This document shows, piece by piece, positions 45,024 to 53,663 of a stretch of DNA of 64,000 bases. A model generated the notes under the pieces. That model did not search any database and was not told the origin of the DNA. It was given only the letters and a program-made list of their open reading frames with translations. This DNA is from Phycisphaerae bacterium (GTDB lineage: Bacteria > Planctomycetota > Phycisphaerae > Phycisphaerales > Phycisphaeraceae): assembly GCA_030425705.1 (NCBI GenBank), contig JAUHZU010000001.1:124001-188000 (forward strand), read 5' to 3'. The position numbers were made by a program, and so were the translations under genes. Positions within the stretch are counted from its first letter, which is position 1. Every line of letters begins with the position of its first letter.

Positions 45024-47651
45024 TTACCAGCGGAACAGGACGTGGTTCGGGCTCACGCCGCCGCGGTCGGCGACAAGCTTCTGGAAGCCCAGGTTCACCC
45101 CGGGGTTGACCTCATCGGTCTCCAAGTACTGGTCTATCGGCTTGGGCTGCACCAGGACCTCCTGATAACGTGCAGAGACGTAGTGGCTCAGCTCCAGCGC
45201 GGTGATCATCCGGTCGCTGTTCAGGTCCGCGTCCTCACGCCGGTCGCCGAACGCCTCGTCGATGAACATCGCGAGGTAGCCTCCGGCCTGGAACCGCGCG
45301 GCCACCATCGACAGCACGTCTTCTTCCGAGGAGAACAGCCCCATCCGCCCCGGCGCGCTGATCACGTCCTTCGCGAAACCGCCGGCGAAGCACGAGTCCA
45401 GGATCACCAGCTGCGTGCCGGCCTGCATCTCGTCCATCAGCTCGCTGAACGCGTCGTCGGTCATCTCCCCGTCGATGAGGACCAGCGTCTCGTCCTTCGC
45501 GTCGGGGTCCTGCGCGGTGTGCTGCTCGATGGGCTGCTGCCCGCCGTGCCCGGAGTAGAACACGACGACCACGTCGTCCGCGCTCGCGCGCTGGGCGATC
45601 TGGTGCAGCGCGTCCTCGACGGCCTGCATCGTGGCCTTCTGGTTGGTGAGCAGGATCGCGTCGTCCGGCTGCATGCCGAACTTGTCGCGGAGCGAGTCGT
45701 GCAGGCGGGTGGCGTCTTCGACGCAGAAGGGCAGGTCGCCGAACCCGCCGTAGTCGCTGATGCCGATGAACAGCCCGTGCACGCGTCGGCCGGGCACCTC
45801 GGGGATCGGCACGTCCGCGCGCTGGAGCACCTGCAGCCCGAGGCGGTAGTCGCCGATCTGCCCGGGCCCGAAGGACGTCGCGGTCAGGCGGTAGGGCCCG
45901 GACTGCTCGACGTCGAAGGACAGGCGGGAGTGGCCCGAGCCGTCGAAGTCGTCGTTGTGCAGGCGCTGCCCGTCGGGCAGGGTGAGCTCGAGGAAGGTGT
46001 CGAAGGCCGAGGAGGTGAGGTCGATGACGACGCGCTGGCCGGCCTGGGCGTCGAAGCTGTAGCGGTCGGCGAGGGTGCCGCGGTCGGTCTGCACGTCGCC
46101 GTAGGCCAGGTCGCCGCGGACGTTGTCGCCGTGCGCGAGCAACGTGCTGTCGCGCTGCGCCCGCGGGTCGGGCGCGGCGGTGATGCGGACGTCGACGGTG
46201 TACGCCCCGGCCATGCCCGGCTCGAACGTGGTCACGCCCACCCGGTGCACGCCCGGCCGCTCGATCGTCAGGACCGCGTGGCTGCGCGACGAATCGCCCT
46301 CGTAGTCGTCGTTCTCCAGCGTCGCGCCCGTGGGCGTCTGCAGGATCAGGTAGGTATCGAAGTCCTCGGAGTTCAGGAACACCTCGACCACCTGCCCCGG
46401 CTCGGTCGGCAGGTCGATCCAGTCTATCAGCTCGCCCCGGCGGTGCGTCGCGTCGCCGTCCACCAGCACCCCCTCGATCAGCTCCGTCTCCCGCGGCGCG
46501 ATGCGCGAGACCGTCAGTTCGTACGCGCCGGTCTCGCCCCGGTCGTAGCTGCCCGCCTCGATGATGTACCGGCCGTCGGCGGGGAGCGTGACCGCGATCT
46601 GCGAGTGGTTCGTGTTCCCCGCCGCGATGTCGTCGTTCTCCCACACGGCGCTGCCGTTGCCGTCCTGACGCAGCACAAGGAACGTGTCGAACGCACGCGA
46701 GTGCAGGTCGATCGTGACCTCCTCGCCCGCCTGCCCGTCGATGGGGTAGCGGTCGATGTATGCGCCGTCGTCCCGCTGGTCATCGCCCGCCGCGAGCGTC
46801 CCTTCGTGCTCCTCGCGGTGGTCGGCCACGGGCTTGGGCGGCGGCGTGCCCCGCTGCACCACCAGGTCGTACGCCCCGACCTCCTTGGGGTTGAAGCTCG
46901 TCACCGTCAGCGTGTACGCACCCGCCTCGGGCAGGGTCACGCTCAGGTGCGACAGGTCCTGACGCGACTGGAAGTCGTCGTTCTCCCAGCGCTCACCCGT
47001 CGCGTCCCGCTCGAGGATCACGACCGTGTCGAACACCTGCGAGGTCAGGTCGATCGTCAGGTGCTCGCCCGCCTCGGCTACGATCGGGTAACGGTCCATG
47101 TACCGGCCCGGCGCACCGGGAACCTCGTCGTCGCCCTCGGCCAGCATCCCGCGCTCGGTCAGCGGCGGCTTGCTGCCGTCCGGCGACTCCGGCCCCGTGA
47201 ACAGGTCCACCCGGTAGGGCCCGTGCTGATGGATATCAAACCCCGCGACCCGCACCCGCCAGACCCCCGCCTCCTCGGCGATCAGGTGCACGTGGCTGTG
47301 CGTGTTCGTCAGGTTCCAGTCGTCGTTGCCCGTCACCTCACCGCTGGGCGACACGACCGAAACATAACCGTCGAACGCGAGCGTCCGCAGGTTCACGATC
47401 AGGTGGTGGCCCCGCTCGACGGGCAGCTCGTAGAGGTCCAGGAACTCGCCCTCCTCGAGGACGCCTTCGTGCTCCATCACCCGGCCGACGCGGAAGCCGG
47501 CGTCGTCTTCGGCCAGGTCGGTGGTCTCGGCCAGCGGGTCGGCGCTGCCGCCGGGGACGGCCTCCGGCTCGACCGCCTGACCCACCGCCGGGGCGACCCA
47601 CCCCAGGCAGGCCAACCCGACCGCGCCGATTCCCCATCGCATTGCGTTCAT
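45024..47651 (-). CDS. Caspase-like protease with about six PPC repeats
   Basis: An 875-residue paralogue of the next gene downstream. The start at 47651 opens a signal peptide (MNAMRWGIGAVGLACLGWVA) and has GAGGA 8 bases upstream. About six PPC-like beta-domains fill residues 45-610, each ending in a G-x-Y-x-L-x-V strand. The caspase-like domain runs from about 624 with H702 (VFYSGHGGQ) and C754 (VILDSCFAGG). DLNSDRMITALE (809-820) repeats the EF-hand-like loop, and NLGFQKLVADRGGVSPNH the C-terminal tail. It is probably secreted or periplasmic and cotranscribed with the paralogue. Confidence 0.92.
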   Translation of the reverse strand: MNAMRWGIGAVGLACLGWVAPAVGQAVEPEAVPGGSADPLAETTDLAEDDAGFRVGRVMEHEGVLEEGEFLDLYELPVERGHHLIVNLRTLAFDGYVSVVSPSGEVTGNDDWNLTNTHSHVHLIAEEAGVWRVRVAGFDIHQHGPYRVDLFTGPESPDGSKPPLTERGMLAEGDDEVPGAPGRYMDRYPIVAEAGEHLTIDLTSQVFDTVVILERDATGERWENDDFQSRQDLSHLSVTLPEAGAYTLTVTSFNPKEVGAYDLVVQRGTPPPKPVADHREEHEGTLAAGDDQRDDGAYIDRYPIDGQAGEEVTIDLHSRAFDTFLVLRQDGNGSAVWENDDIAAGNTNHSQIAVTLPADGRYIIEAGSYDRGETGAYELTVSRIAPRETELIEGVLVDGDATHRRGELIDWIDLPTEPGQVVEVFLNSEDFDTYLILQTPTGATLENDDYEGDSSRSHAVLTIERPGVHRVGVTTFEPGMAGAYTVDVRITAAPDPRAQRDSTLLAHGDNVRGDLAYGDVQTDRGTLADRYSFDAQAGQRVVIDLTSSAFDTFLELTLPDGQRLHNDDFDGSGHSRLSFDVEQSGPYRLTATSFGPGQIGDYRLGLQVLQRADVPIPEVPGRRVHGLFIGISDYGGFGDLPFCVEDATRLHDSLRDKFGMQPDDAILLTNQKATMQAVEDALHQIAQRASADDVVVVFYSGHGGQQPIEQHTAQDPDAKDETLVLIDGEMTDDAFSELMDEMQAGTQLVILDSCFAGGFAKDVISAPGRMGLFSSEEDVLSMVAARFQAGGYLAMFIDEAFGDRREDADLNSDRMITALELSHYVSARYQEVLVQPKPIDQYLETDEVNPGVNLGFQKLVADRGGVSPNHVLFRW

Positions 47652-47793
47652 CCCGTGGTCCTCGAGCCCATCGACGCGGAGCAGAAACGATACCCAGAGT
47701 ATAGACGCTGATACGGGCAAACCCGCAAAAATGTTCGCGGCCGGCCCCGGTCCACCGCTTCCCGCGGTGGGGCGGCGGGTGCCGGACTGGGCC

Positions 47794-48786
47794 TCACTCC
47801 TCCGCCGGCCAGCGGACCTCCGCGACGACCGGCCGGTGGTCCGACAGCCGGGACGCCACCACCCGGAAGCGCGAGAGCGTCAGTGGCGGCTGGGCGAGGA
47901 TGTAGTCGATCAGCCGGGTCGGCGTGTCGCTGGGGAACGAGGCGGGGGCCGGGCCGTCCGGGGTGTCGCCGGCCCAGACGAACAAGCCGGTCTCGACCAG
48001 CCCGGCGACATCGGTGGACGAGGCCGAGTCGTCCAGCAGCGAGCTGTTGAAGTCGCCCGCCGCGATGAGGGGCGGCCCGCCGTCCCGGGCGAGCTCGGCG
48101 AGCGCCGCGGCGCTGCCCGCGCGGACCGCGGCGTCGCGCGTGTCCCAGTGCACCGCGACGACGCGCACCTGTCGGCCGGCCCCGAGGTCCAGCGTGCAGA
48201 CCAGCCCGCGCTTCCGCCCGAACGCCGCCGACTCCCACCCACGCACCGCCGGGTAGTCGATCGCCCGGGCGCTCCCGATCGGGTACCGGCTCAGCACCGC
48301 GTTGCCAAAGCGGATGCGGAAGCCCGGCAGCCAGAGGTCGTAGTTGCACTGCTCCGCCCGGTACGCGTACCCCGCGCGCTCGGCCAGCACCCGCGCCTGG
48401 TTGGTCCGCCCGCTCCACGTCGCATCGAGGTCGACCTCGTTAAGCACGACCACGTCCGCGTCCCACGACGCGATCAACGCGGCGAGCTCGCGCAGCCGGG
48501 CGTCGCGGTCGCCGGCCCAGTTCGTGTCTGCCAGCCCGCGTGCGTGGGCGATGTTGTACGCCGCGACCGTCAGCGGCTCACCAGGGGCAAACGCCGGAGG
48601 CGCGGCGGGTCGGTTCGAGTCCTGCACCACGCGGACCTGCCGGGTGCCATCGGTCGCGCGGGCGATGGCGTACCAGCCGACCACGAAGACAACGGCCAGC
48701 ACCAGCGTCCGCCACACCCAGCGGCGTTTCCGACGACGTACCGGCGCGTTTGTCTGCGGTGTATCGGTGGGTTGGGCTCCGCTCAC
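47794..48786 (-). CDS. Endonuclease/exonuclease/phosphatase family protein
   Basis: A 330-residue metal-dependent phosphodiesterase-fold protein anchored by one N-terminal helix (WVWRTLVLAVVFVVGWYAIA) after a basic cytosolic stretch, so the catalytic domain is probably outside the cytoplasm. Family motifs in order: AAYNIAHARG, VVVLNEVD, VVAVHWDTRD, AAGDFNSS, TRLIDYIL and LSDHRPVVAEV (final catalytic His). Substrates range from DNA to inositol phosphates and sphingomyelin, so none is assigned. The start is GTG, with TAGCAT ending 6 bases before it. It lies 142 bases upstream of the caspase-like pair on the same strand. Confidence 0.88.
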   Translation of the reverse strand: MSGAQPTDTPQTNAPVRRRKRRWVWRTLVLAVVFVVGWYAIARATDGTRQVRVVQDSNRPAAPPAFAPGEPLTVAAYNIAHARGLADTNWAGDRDARLRELAALIASWDADVVVLNEVDLDATWSGRTNQARVLAERAGYAYRAEQCNYDLWLPGFRIRFGNAVLSRYPIGSARAIDYPAVRGWESAAFGRKRGLVCTLDLGAGRQVRVVAVHWDTRDAAVRAGSAAALAELARDGGPPLIAAGDFNSSLLDDSASSTDVAGLVETGLFVWAGDTPDGPAPASFPSDTPTRLIDYILAQPPLTLSRFRVVASRLSDHRPVVAEVRWPAEE

Positions 48787-48792
48787 AACGCC

Positions 48793-48798
48793 ATGCTA
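48793..48798 (-). promoter_or_regulatory. -10-like element of the EEP-family gene
   Basis: TAGCAT (4 of 6) on the minus strand ends 6 bases before GTG 48786. Confidence 0.35.
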
Positions 48799-48835
48799 TC
48801 GCACGGCCCATGCACGGCCCAACCCGACGCGACGA

Positions 48836-50662
48836 TCAAGCTGGCCCGGTTCTCGACCGGCTTCGGCGTCGTCCCTGCAACAGCAGCCCGGACGCGAGCA
48901 CCAGCGCCGTGGCCGGCTCGGGCACCGTGTCCCCCGGTGGCGTGCCGGCGCCCCAGTTGCTCAGGACGGCGTTGAGGTCGTCGTCCCCGACCCAGCCGTC
49001 GTTGCTCGCATCGCCCAGACGCCAGTCGCCGAGCGTGACCGCGGTGCCCCAGTTCGCGAGGACGATGTCCAGGTCCGCGATGCCGACGAACCCATCGCCG
49101 TTGAGGTCGCCGGTGAACGCGTCGACGAGGTAGTAGAAGGCGGTCGACCCGAACGTCGCACCGCCCTGGTTGCCGAAGTTCTCGATCGTGACGTTGATGC
49201 TCTCTTCAAACGCGACGGGGTCCGCGATCAGCCAGCGGTACTGGTCGGTGCGGGTCTGCGGGTCGCCCTGGGTATCGAAGTCCATGCGCAGCAGGCCGGC
49301 GAAGGGCGCGTCGTCGCTCTCGGGGAAGGGGGAGTCGCCATCGTTCGACAGCCCGCCGATGTGGTTGTAGTAGTACCCGCCGTTGTACGCGTCTTCGAGC
49401 CCGGTGCCGTACAGCACCTGCGTGCCGTCGATGGTGATGATGTCGTCGCCCTCGAGGATGTTGCGGCGGTCGTCTTCCAGTTCGACCCACAGCAGGTTCC
49501 CGACGTAGTGCCCCGCGCCCTGGACATCCAGCAGTTCGTGGTTCTGCTGCCCGGGTGTCGTGGTCTGCTCGTGGTACACCGCGTGGAAGTAGCCGGCCTG
49601 GGGCGCGACCTCGCCCAGTTCCGCCTCGACCGTGGCGCCGCCCAGGACGATATCGCTGCCGGTCGCGTTATACAGTTCGATCACCGCGCCCTCGCGGAAG
49701 GGCATCGGCCAGTAGGCGTAGAACGACCCGTCGTCCGACACGCCCATCGGCAGCGACTGGTAGTCCTGCCGGCCCTGCCCGACACCGAAAAACTGCGAGA
49801 CGGCGACGTCGATCGCGTGGGACGACGCCCCGTCGTAGCTCACCCGCAACCGCAGCCCGTCGAGCTCCGCATCCGTCGCGCTCTGCAGTCCGAGGTGCAT
49901 CGCCTTTACCGTCCCGCTGCCCGCCAGGCCCGCGAGCGTGAGCGACTGCCCGGCCGCGATCGACTGGGTCGGGGTCGTCAGGGTGCTGGCCGCCGGGCCC
50001 GTGCCGCCGGGGTTGCTGCCGATGTTCTGCATCACACCCGCCGCCAGGTTGCGCGCCGCCTGCTGCTGGGGGGAGAGCGTGCCGGTCGTTGCGAAGACGT
50101 GCGCGTTCGGCGACAGCGTCTGCACGTTGTACTGGTAGTAGTGCTTCCGGCTGGACGAATCGCCCGTGCCCTTGTTCTCCGACAGGATCAGCAGCGACTC
50201 CTGGAACACGATCGGCTCGTAGCTCGTCTGCCCGCCCGCCATCGTGTGCGTCAGCGTGCCGTCTACATAGCCGTAGTTACCCGCCAGGTAGAGGTTCGAG
50301 TTTGTGTCGATGACCAGTGTGCCGTCCACAAACACACGCAGGTCGAACGAACGGTCGGCCGTCGAGTGCGGCATCCAGAACCGGCTCAGCACGCCCGGCC
50401 CATCGACCGAGGCCACCACCGCGTCCGACACCGTCCCGGTCTGAAAGCCCGTCGGCGACAGGTAATAGCTGTAGTCCAGGTTCGCGCCCGTGCGGTCGTA
50501 GCTGCTGAAGAGCAGCGACCCCGTCCCCGCCTTGGACCACGATAGCGCTTCCCAGTGGGTGAGCGCCTCGTACCCCGTGACCTGCGCGGCGGCCGGCAAC
50601 CCCACCACCACGCCCAGCGCGGCGGCGGGCACGGGCAGGCGCATCGGAACCCAGCTTCTCAT
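48836..50662 (-). CDS. DUF2961 (GH172-type) protein with dockerin-like region and PEP-CTERM tail
   Basis: A 608-residue exported protein. The start at 50662 has AGGAG 8 bases upstream and opens a signal peptide ending LPAAAQ. The N-terminal two thirds match DUF2961: LTHWEALSWSKAGTGSLLFSSYDR, DGPGVLSRFWMPHS, the PFREGAVIELYN strand and YFHAVYHEQ. Characterised relatives in glycoside hydrolase family 172 act on fructofuranosyl or arabinofuranosyl links; the substrate here is not known. Next come two EF-hand-type loops (DLNGDGFVGIADLD and DASNDGWVGDDDLN) spaced like a dockerin. A PEP-CTERM tail follows (VPEPATALVLASGLLL then QGRRRSR). It is probably sorted to the outer surface. Confidence 0.88.
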   Translation of the reverse strand: MRSWVPMRLPVPAAALGVVVGLPAAAQVTGYEALTHWEALSWSKAGTGSLLFSSYDRTGANLDYSYYLSPTGFQTGTVSDAVVASVDGPGVLSRFWMPHSTADRSFDLRVFVDGTLVIDTNSNLYLAGNYGYVDGTLTHTMAGGQTSYEPIVFQESLLILSENKGTGDSSSRKHYYQYNVQTLSPNAHVFATTGTLSPQQQAARNLAAGVMQNIGSNPGGTGPAASTLTTPTQSIAAGQSLTLAGLAGSGTVKAMHLGLQSATDAELDGLRLRVSYDGASSHAIDVAVSQFFGVGQGRQDYQSLPMGVSDDGSFYAYWPMPFREGAVIELYNATGSDIVLGGATVEAELGEVAPQAGYFHAVYHEQTTTPGQQNHELLDVQGAGHYVGNLLWVELEDDRRNILEGDDIITIDGTQVLYGTGLEDAYNGGYYYNHIGGLSNDGDSPFPESDDAPFAGLLRMDFDTQGDPQTRTDQYRWLIADPVAFEESINVTIENFGNQGGATFGSTAFYYLVDAFTGDLNGDGFVGIADLDIVLANWGTAVTLGDWRLGDASNDGWVGDDDLNAVLSNWGAGTPPGDTVPEPATALVLASGLLLQGRRRSRSRTGPA

Positions 50663-50821
50663 ACCGTTTCTCTCCTGCGATCTGACCAGATCATACTCCA
50701 CCCTGCGGCGAATCCCAATACTTTCAGCCAAACCATCGCGCCGTGCGCACACGCGGCCCCGTACTGCGCAGGGGCATGACGATGACGGCGCGCTGTCTGG
50801 TGATGGAGCACGGCCGTGTGT

Positions 50822-51688
50822 TCAGCCGTCGCGTGGTGCCGTCGGGTCGAAGAAGACCGTCTTGAGCATCGGGGCGCATTCGACCACCTCGCTGCGGACC
50901 GAGCCGTCGTCGCCGAGGTGGTGCAGCACAAACCCCGTCCGCTCTGGTGCCGGCGGGTTCGGCAGCCCCGGCGCATGCACCCACGTCCCCGACGCGGGTG
51001 GGGCCCAGACGATGCCGGTGCCATCGACCGTGTCGAGCCTGGTCTGGTGCACGTGGCCGGAGGCGATGAGGTGTATGTCGATGTCTTGAAGCTGACTGTA
51101 AAACTTCTGCCTCTGTTTGGTTGGCCCCAGCCAGTAGTTGGCGCCGGCATTTTGAGGTTCGTCGGCTGTGTTAACAAAGAACGGACTGTGAAGAAACACC
51201 GCAGTATGCCAACGAATGTCATTGGGGGCATGATGCTGCGCGCAGTGCTTGTTCAGCGCGTTAAGTTGCTGGTGCTCCGCATCAAGGCCGGACCCAAAAA
51301 CCATACTGTTGCATAGAAGGAGGTTCCAGCAGACTGGAACCCCCTGATTAGCTTGAGACAGAGTGAGTCGGAAGTGATTGCCGAAGACACCACCCCATGC
51401 ATCGATCCGATTGTCGCAAACCCGGCCTTCTCTAAGGCTGGCGAAGTTACCAACATCGTGGTTGCCGGGTACGACTACTTTTTTCCCTTGCAAGTGCTCA
51501 GGAAGCCACCGTCTCGCCCACGCCAGGTCTTCCGGCCGTTCCCACCCGTCGTCCGTCAGGTCGCCGGTGACGACGGTCAGGTCGGGCTTCGCCGCGTTGA
51601 TCCCCGCCAGGACAAGCTCCGCCTGCGTTTGCCGCTCGGGCACGCGCGGCGAGAGGTGCAGGTCCGAGACTTGGGCGACGACGGGCAT
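50822..51688 (-). CDS. Metallophosphoesterase
   Basis: A 288-residue calcineurin-type phosphoesterase of the cAMP phosphodiesterase/CpdA-like branch. The dinuclear metal motifs are all present: DLHLSP, GDLTDDG, GNHDVG, FLHSPFF and SGHVHQTR. There is no signal peptide. The substrate is not assigned. The central part of the gene (about 51080-51480) is clearly less GC-rich and uses rarer codons than both ends, a mosaic pattern also seen in the APC permease. The repeat-rich region 51765-51886 lies upstream. Confidence 0.88.
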   Translation of the reverse strand: MPVVAQVSDLHLSPRVPERQTQAELVLAGINAAKPDLTVVTGDLTDDGWERPEDLAWARRWLPEHLQGKKVVVPGNHDVGNFASLREGRVCDNRIDAWGGVFGNHFRLTLSQANQGVPVCWNLLLCNSMVFGSGLDAEHQQLNALNKHCAQHHAPNDIRWHTAVFLHSPFFVNTADEPQNAGANYWLGPTKQRQKFYSQLQDIDIHLIASGHVHQTRLDTVDGTGIVWAPPASGTWVHAPGLPNPPAPERTGFVLHHLGDDGSVRSEVVECAPMLKTVFFDPTAPRDG

Positions 51689-51766
51689 AGCGGGGCCCCT
51701 GAGAACACGAAGCGACAGGGCGGAAGGACGCCGGGGGTGATCGTAGCGTTACAGGGGGAAGTTTTC

Positions 51767-51799
51767 ACCGCAGAGTGCGCAGAGGACGCAGAGAATACA
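51767..51799. repeat. Short tandem GCAGAG-type repeat
   Basis: ACCGCAGAGTGCGCAGAG is followed by GACGCAGAGAATAC: three imperfect CGCAGAG units in noncoding sequence beside the large inverted repeat. Confidence 0.6.
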
Positions 51800-51806
51800 G
51801 AAGACA

Positions 51807-51886
51807 GTGAAACCACCGATGCACACGGATACACACCGATGCAGAGTTTTGGATCAGTGTGTATCGGTGTGCATCGGTGGTTTCAC
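51807..51886. repeat. Dispersed inverted repeat, copy 2 (ACCACCGATGCAC family)
   Basis: Arms of 30 bp (51807-51836 and 51857-51886) pair with a single mismatch around a 20-base centre. The outer part (AAACCACCGATGCAC) is the same as in copy 1 at 11807. It lies between the metallophosphoesterase and guaA and is noncoding. Confidence 0.85.
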
Positions 51887-51921
51887 ACTTTCTTCCTCCG
51901 CGCCTGCGTGGTCAAGCCGCC

Positions 51922-53544
51922 TTACTCCCACTCGATCGTGGCCGGCGGCTTGGACGAGATGTCGTAGACCACTCGGTTGACGCCGCGGACCTCGTTGATG
52001 ATGCGGTTGCTGATCGTCGCCAGCACGTCGTAGGGGATGCGGGCCCAGTCGGCGGTCATGAAGTCTTGGCTCTCCACCGCGCGGATCGCGACGACCTGCT
52101 CGTGCGTCCGGCCGTCGCCCATCACGCCCACGCTCTTCACCGGCAGCAGCACCGCGAAGACCTGCGCCGTCCGCCGGTACAGGTTGTTCGCCACAATCTC
52201 TTCAAGCAGGATCTCGTCGCAGTCGCGCAGCAGCGCGAGCTGGCTGGGCGTCACCTCGCCGAGCACGCGCACCGCCAGGCCCGGCCCGGGGAACGGGTGG
52301 CGCCAGACCATCGCCTCGGGCAGCCCGAGCACGACGCCGAGCTTCCGCACCTCGTCCTTGAACAGGTTGCGCAGCGGCTCGACCAGGTCGAAGCCCAGCT
52401 GCTCGGGCAGACCGCCGACGTTGTGGTGCAGCTTGATGTTCGCGGCCGTGCCCGCGTAGCCGTGGCCCGACTCGATGACGTCGGGGTACAGCGTGCCCTG
52501 GGCGAGGAAGCTCGCGCCGGCGATGTCGCTGCTCGCCTCCTTGAACACCTCGATAAACCGGTGGCCGATGCGCGTCCGCTTCTCCTGCGGGTCGGTGATG
52601 CCCTCCAGGTCGCCGAGGAACTGCTGCGCGGCGTCGACGACGCGGAGGTCCAGGTCGAAGTGGTCGCGGAAGGTGTTCTCGACGAGCTGGCGCTCGCCCT
52701 TGCGCAGCAAACCGTTGTCGACAAAGATGCAGGTGAGCTGCCGGCCGATCGCGCGGTGGAGCATCGCGGCGACGACGGACGAGTCGACCCCGCCGGACAG
52801 CCCGCAGATGACCTGCTGGTCACCGACGGCCGCGCGGATGCGCTCGATCTCGTGCTCGAGGAAGTTGGCCATCTTCCAACTGCCCGCGCAGTGGCAGACG
52901 TGGAAGAGGAAGTTGCTGAGGATGTCCGTGCCGTGTGGCGTGTGCGTGACCTCGGGGTGGAACTGCACGCCGTAGAACGGCTTGGTCTTGTGCTTAACCG
53001 CGGCGTAGGGGCAGGTGCCGGTGGTGGCGAGGGGGACGAAGTCGTCGCTGAGGGACTGGACCTGGTCGCCGTGCGACATCCACGCGGTGGTGTGCTCGGG
53101 GACGTTCTTCATCAGGTCGTCGTCGTCGGTGATGTGCAGCTTCACGCCGCCGTACTCCCGGGCGTGGGCGTTTTTCACCTCGCCGCCGAGCAGTTCGCAG
53201 CCGGCCTGCATGCCGTAGCAGATGCCCAGCACCGGGACGCCCAGATCGAACAGCCGGGGGTCGGGCTTGGGCGCGCCTTCCTCGTAGACCGACGACGGCC
53301 CGCCGGAGAGGATGATGCCCTTGGGCTCGAGGGCCTTGAGCTGCTCGTAGGTGATCTGCGGGCCGACGAGCATGGAGTAGACGCCCTGCTCGCGGACGCG
53401 GCGGGCGATGAGCTGCACGTACTGGCTGCCGAAGTCGAGGATCGGGACGACCTGGCCGCGCATGGCGGGGGGGATGTCGGCGATCGCGCGGTCGGTGGGG
53501 TCCGGGGCGGTGTCGGTCGCGGGGGCGGTTCCGGGGGTGTTCAT
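51922..53544 (-). CDS. guaA: GMP synthase (glutamine-hydrolysing)
   Basis: Converts XMP to GMP using ATP and glutamine-derived ammonia, the last step of GMP synthesis. The 540 residues give a class-I glutamine amidotransferase with nucleophile C109 in GICYGMQ and the partner His in [10 protein letters not shown]. The ATP-pyrophosphatase domain has the PP-loop LSGGVDSS, and the dimerisation domain ends in the invariant KPPATIEWE. The N-terminus carries a nonconserved extension of about 30 residues; the ATG at 53544 is chosen, although an in-frame ATG at 53604 lies right under a TATGAT element. guaB is not adjacent. Confidence 0.96.
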   Translation of the reverse strand: MNTPGTAPATDTAPDPTDRAIADIPPAMRGQVVPILDFGSQYVQLIARRVREQGVYSMLVGPQITYEQLKALEPKGIILSGGPSSVYEEGAPKPDPRLFDLGVPVLGICYGMQAGCELLGGEVKNAHAREYGGVKLHITDDDDLMKNVPEHTTAWMSHGDQVQSLSDDFVPLATTGTCPYAAVKHKTKPFYGVQFHPEVTHTPHGTDILSNFLFHVCHCAGSWKMANFLEHEIERIRAAVGDQQVICGLSGGVDSSVVAAMLHRAIGRQLTCIFVDNGLLRKGERQLVENTFRDHFDLDLRVVDAAQQFLGDLEGITDPQEKRTRIGHRFIEVFKEASSDIAGASFLAQGTLYPDVIESGHGYAGTAANIKLHHNVGGLPEQLGFDLVEPLRNLFKDEVRKLGVVLGLPEAMVWRHPFPGPGLAVRVLGEVTPSQLALLRDCDEILLEEIVANNLYRRTAQVFAVLLPVKSVGVMGDGRTHEQVVAIRAVESQDFMTADWARIPYDVLATISNRIINEVRGVNRVVYDISSKPPATIEWE

Positions 53545-53651
53545 GACGCCGGCTCGTGGAGGGGGTGCCTGGGCGGGGATCGAAAATCGGAAACCGCGCA
53601 TCATACCGCATGCCGGGTCCCCCGGGGCGGGGTCCCGGGCGCGTTCCCGGC

Positions 53652-53657
53652 TAAACT
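53652..53657 (+). promoter_or_regulatory. -10 element of the gene at 53664
   Basis: TAAACT, as in the rRNA promoters, ends exactly 6 bases before the ATG. Confidence 0.5.
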
Positions 53658-53663
53658 GCCCGG

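Noticed and set aside
42659-47711. Two long plus-strand open frames (816 and 990 codons) opposite the caspase-like genes
   Set aside because: Shadows of the acidic PPC repeats; translations are Val/Arg/Gly/Asp-rich without domains, while the minus-strand genes have signal peptides and catalytic motifs.
51767-51886. Attachment site or IS remnant
   Set aside because: No transposase or integrase fragment and no target duplication; better explained as a dispersed intergenic repeat.
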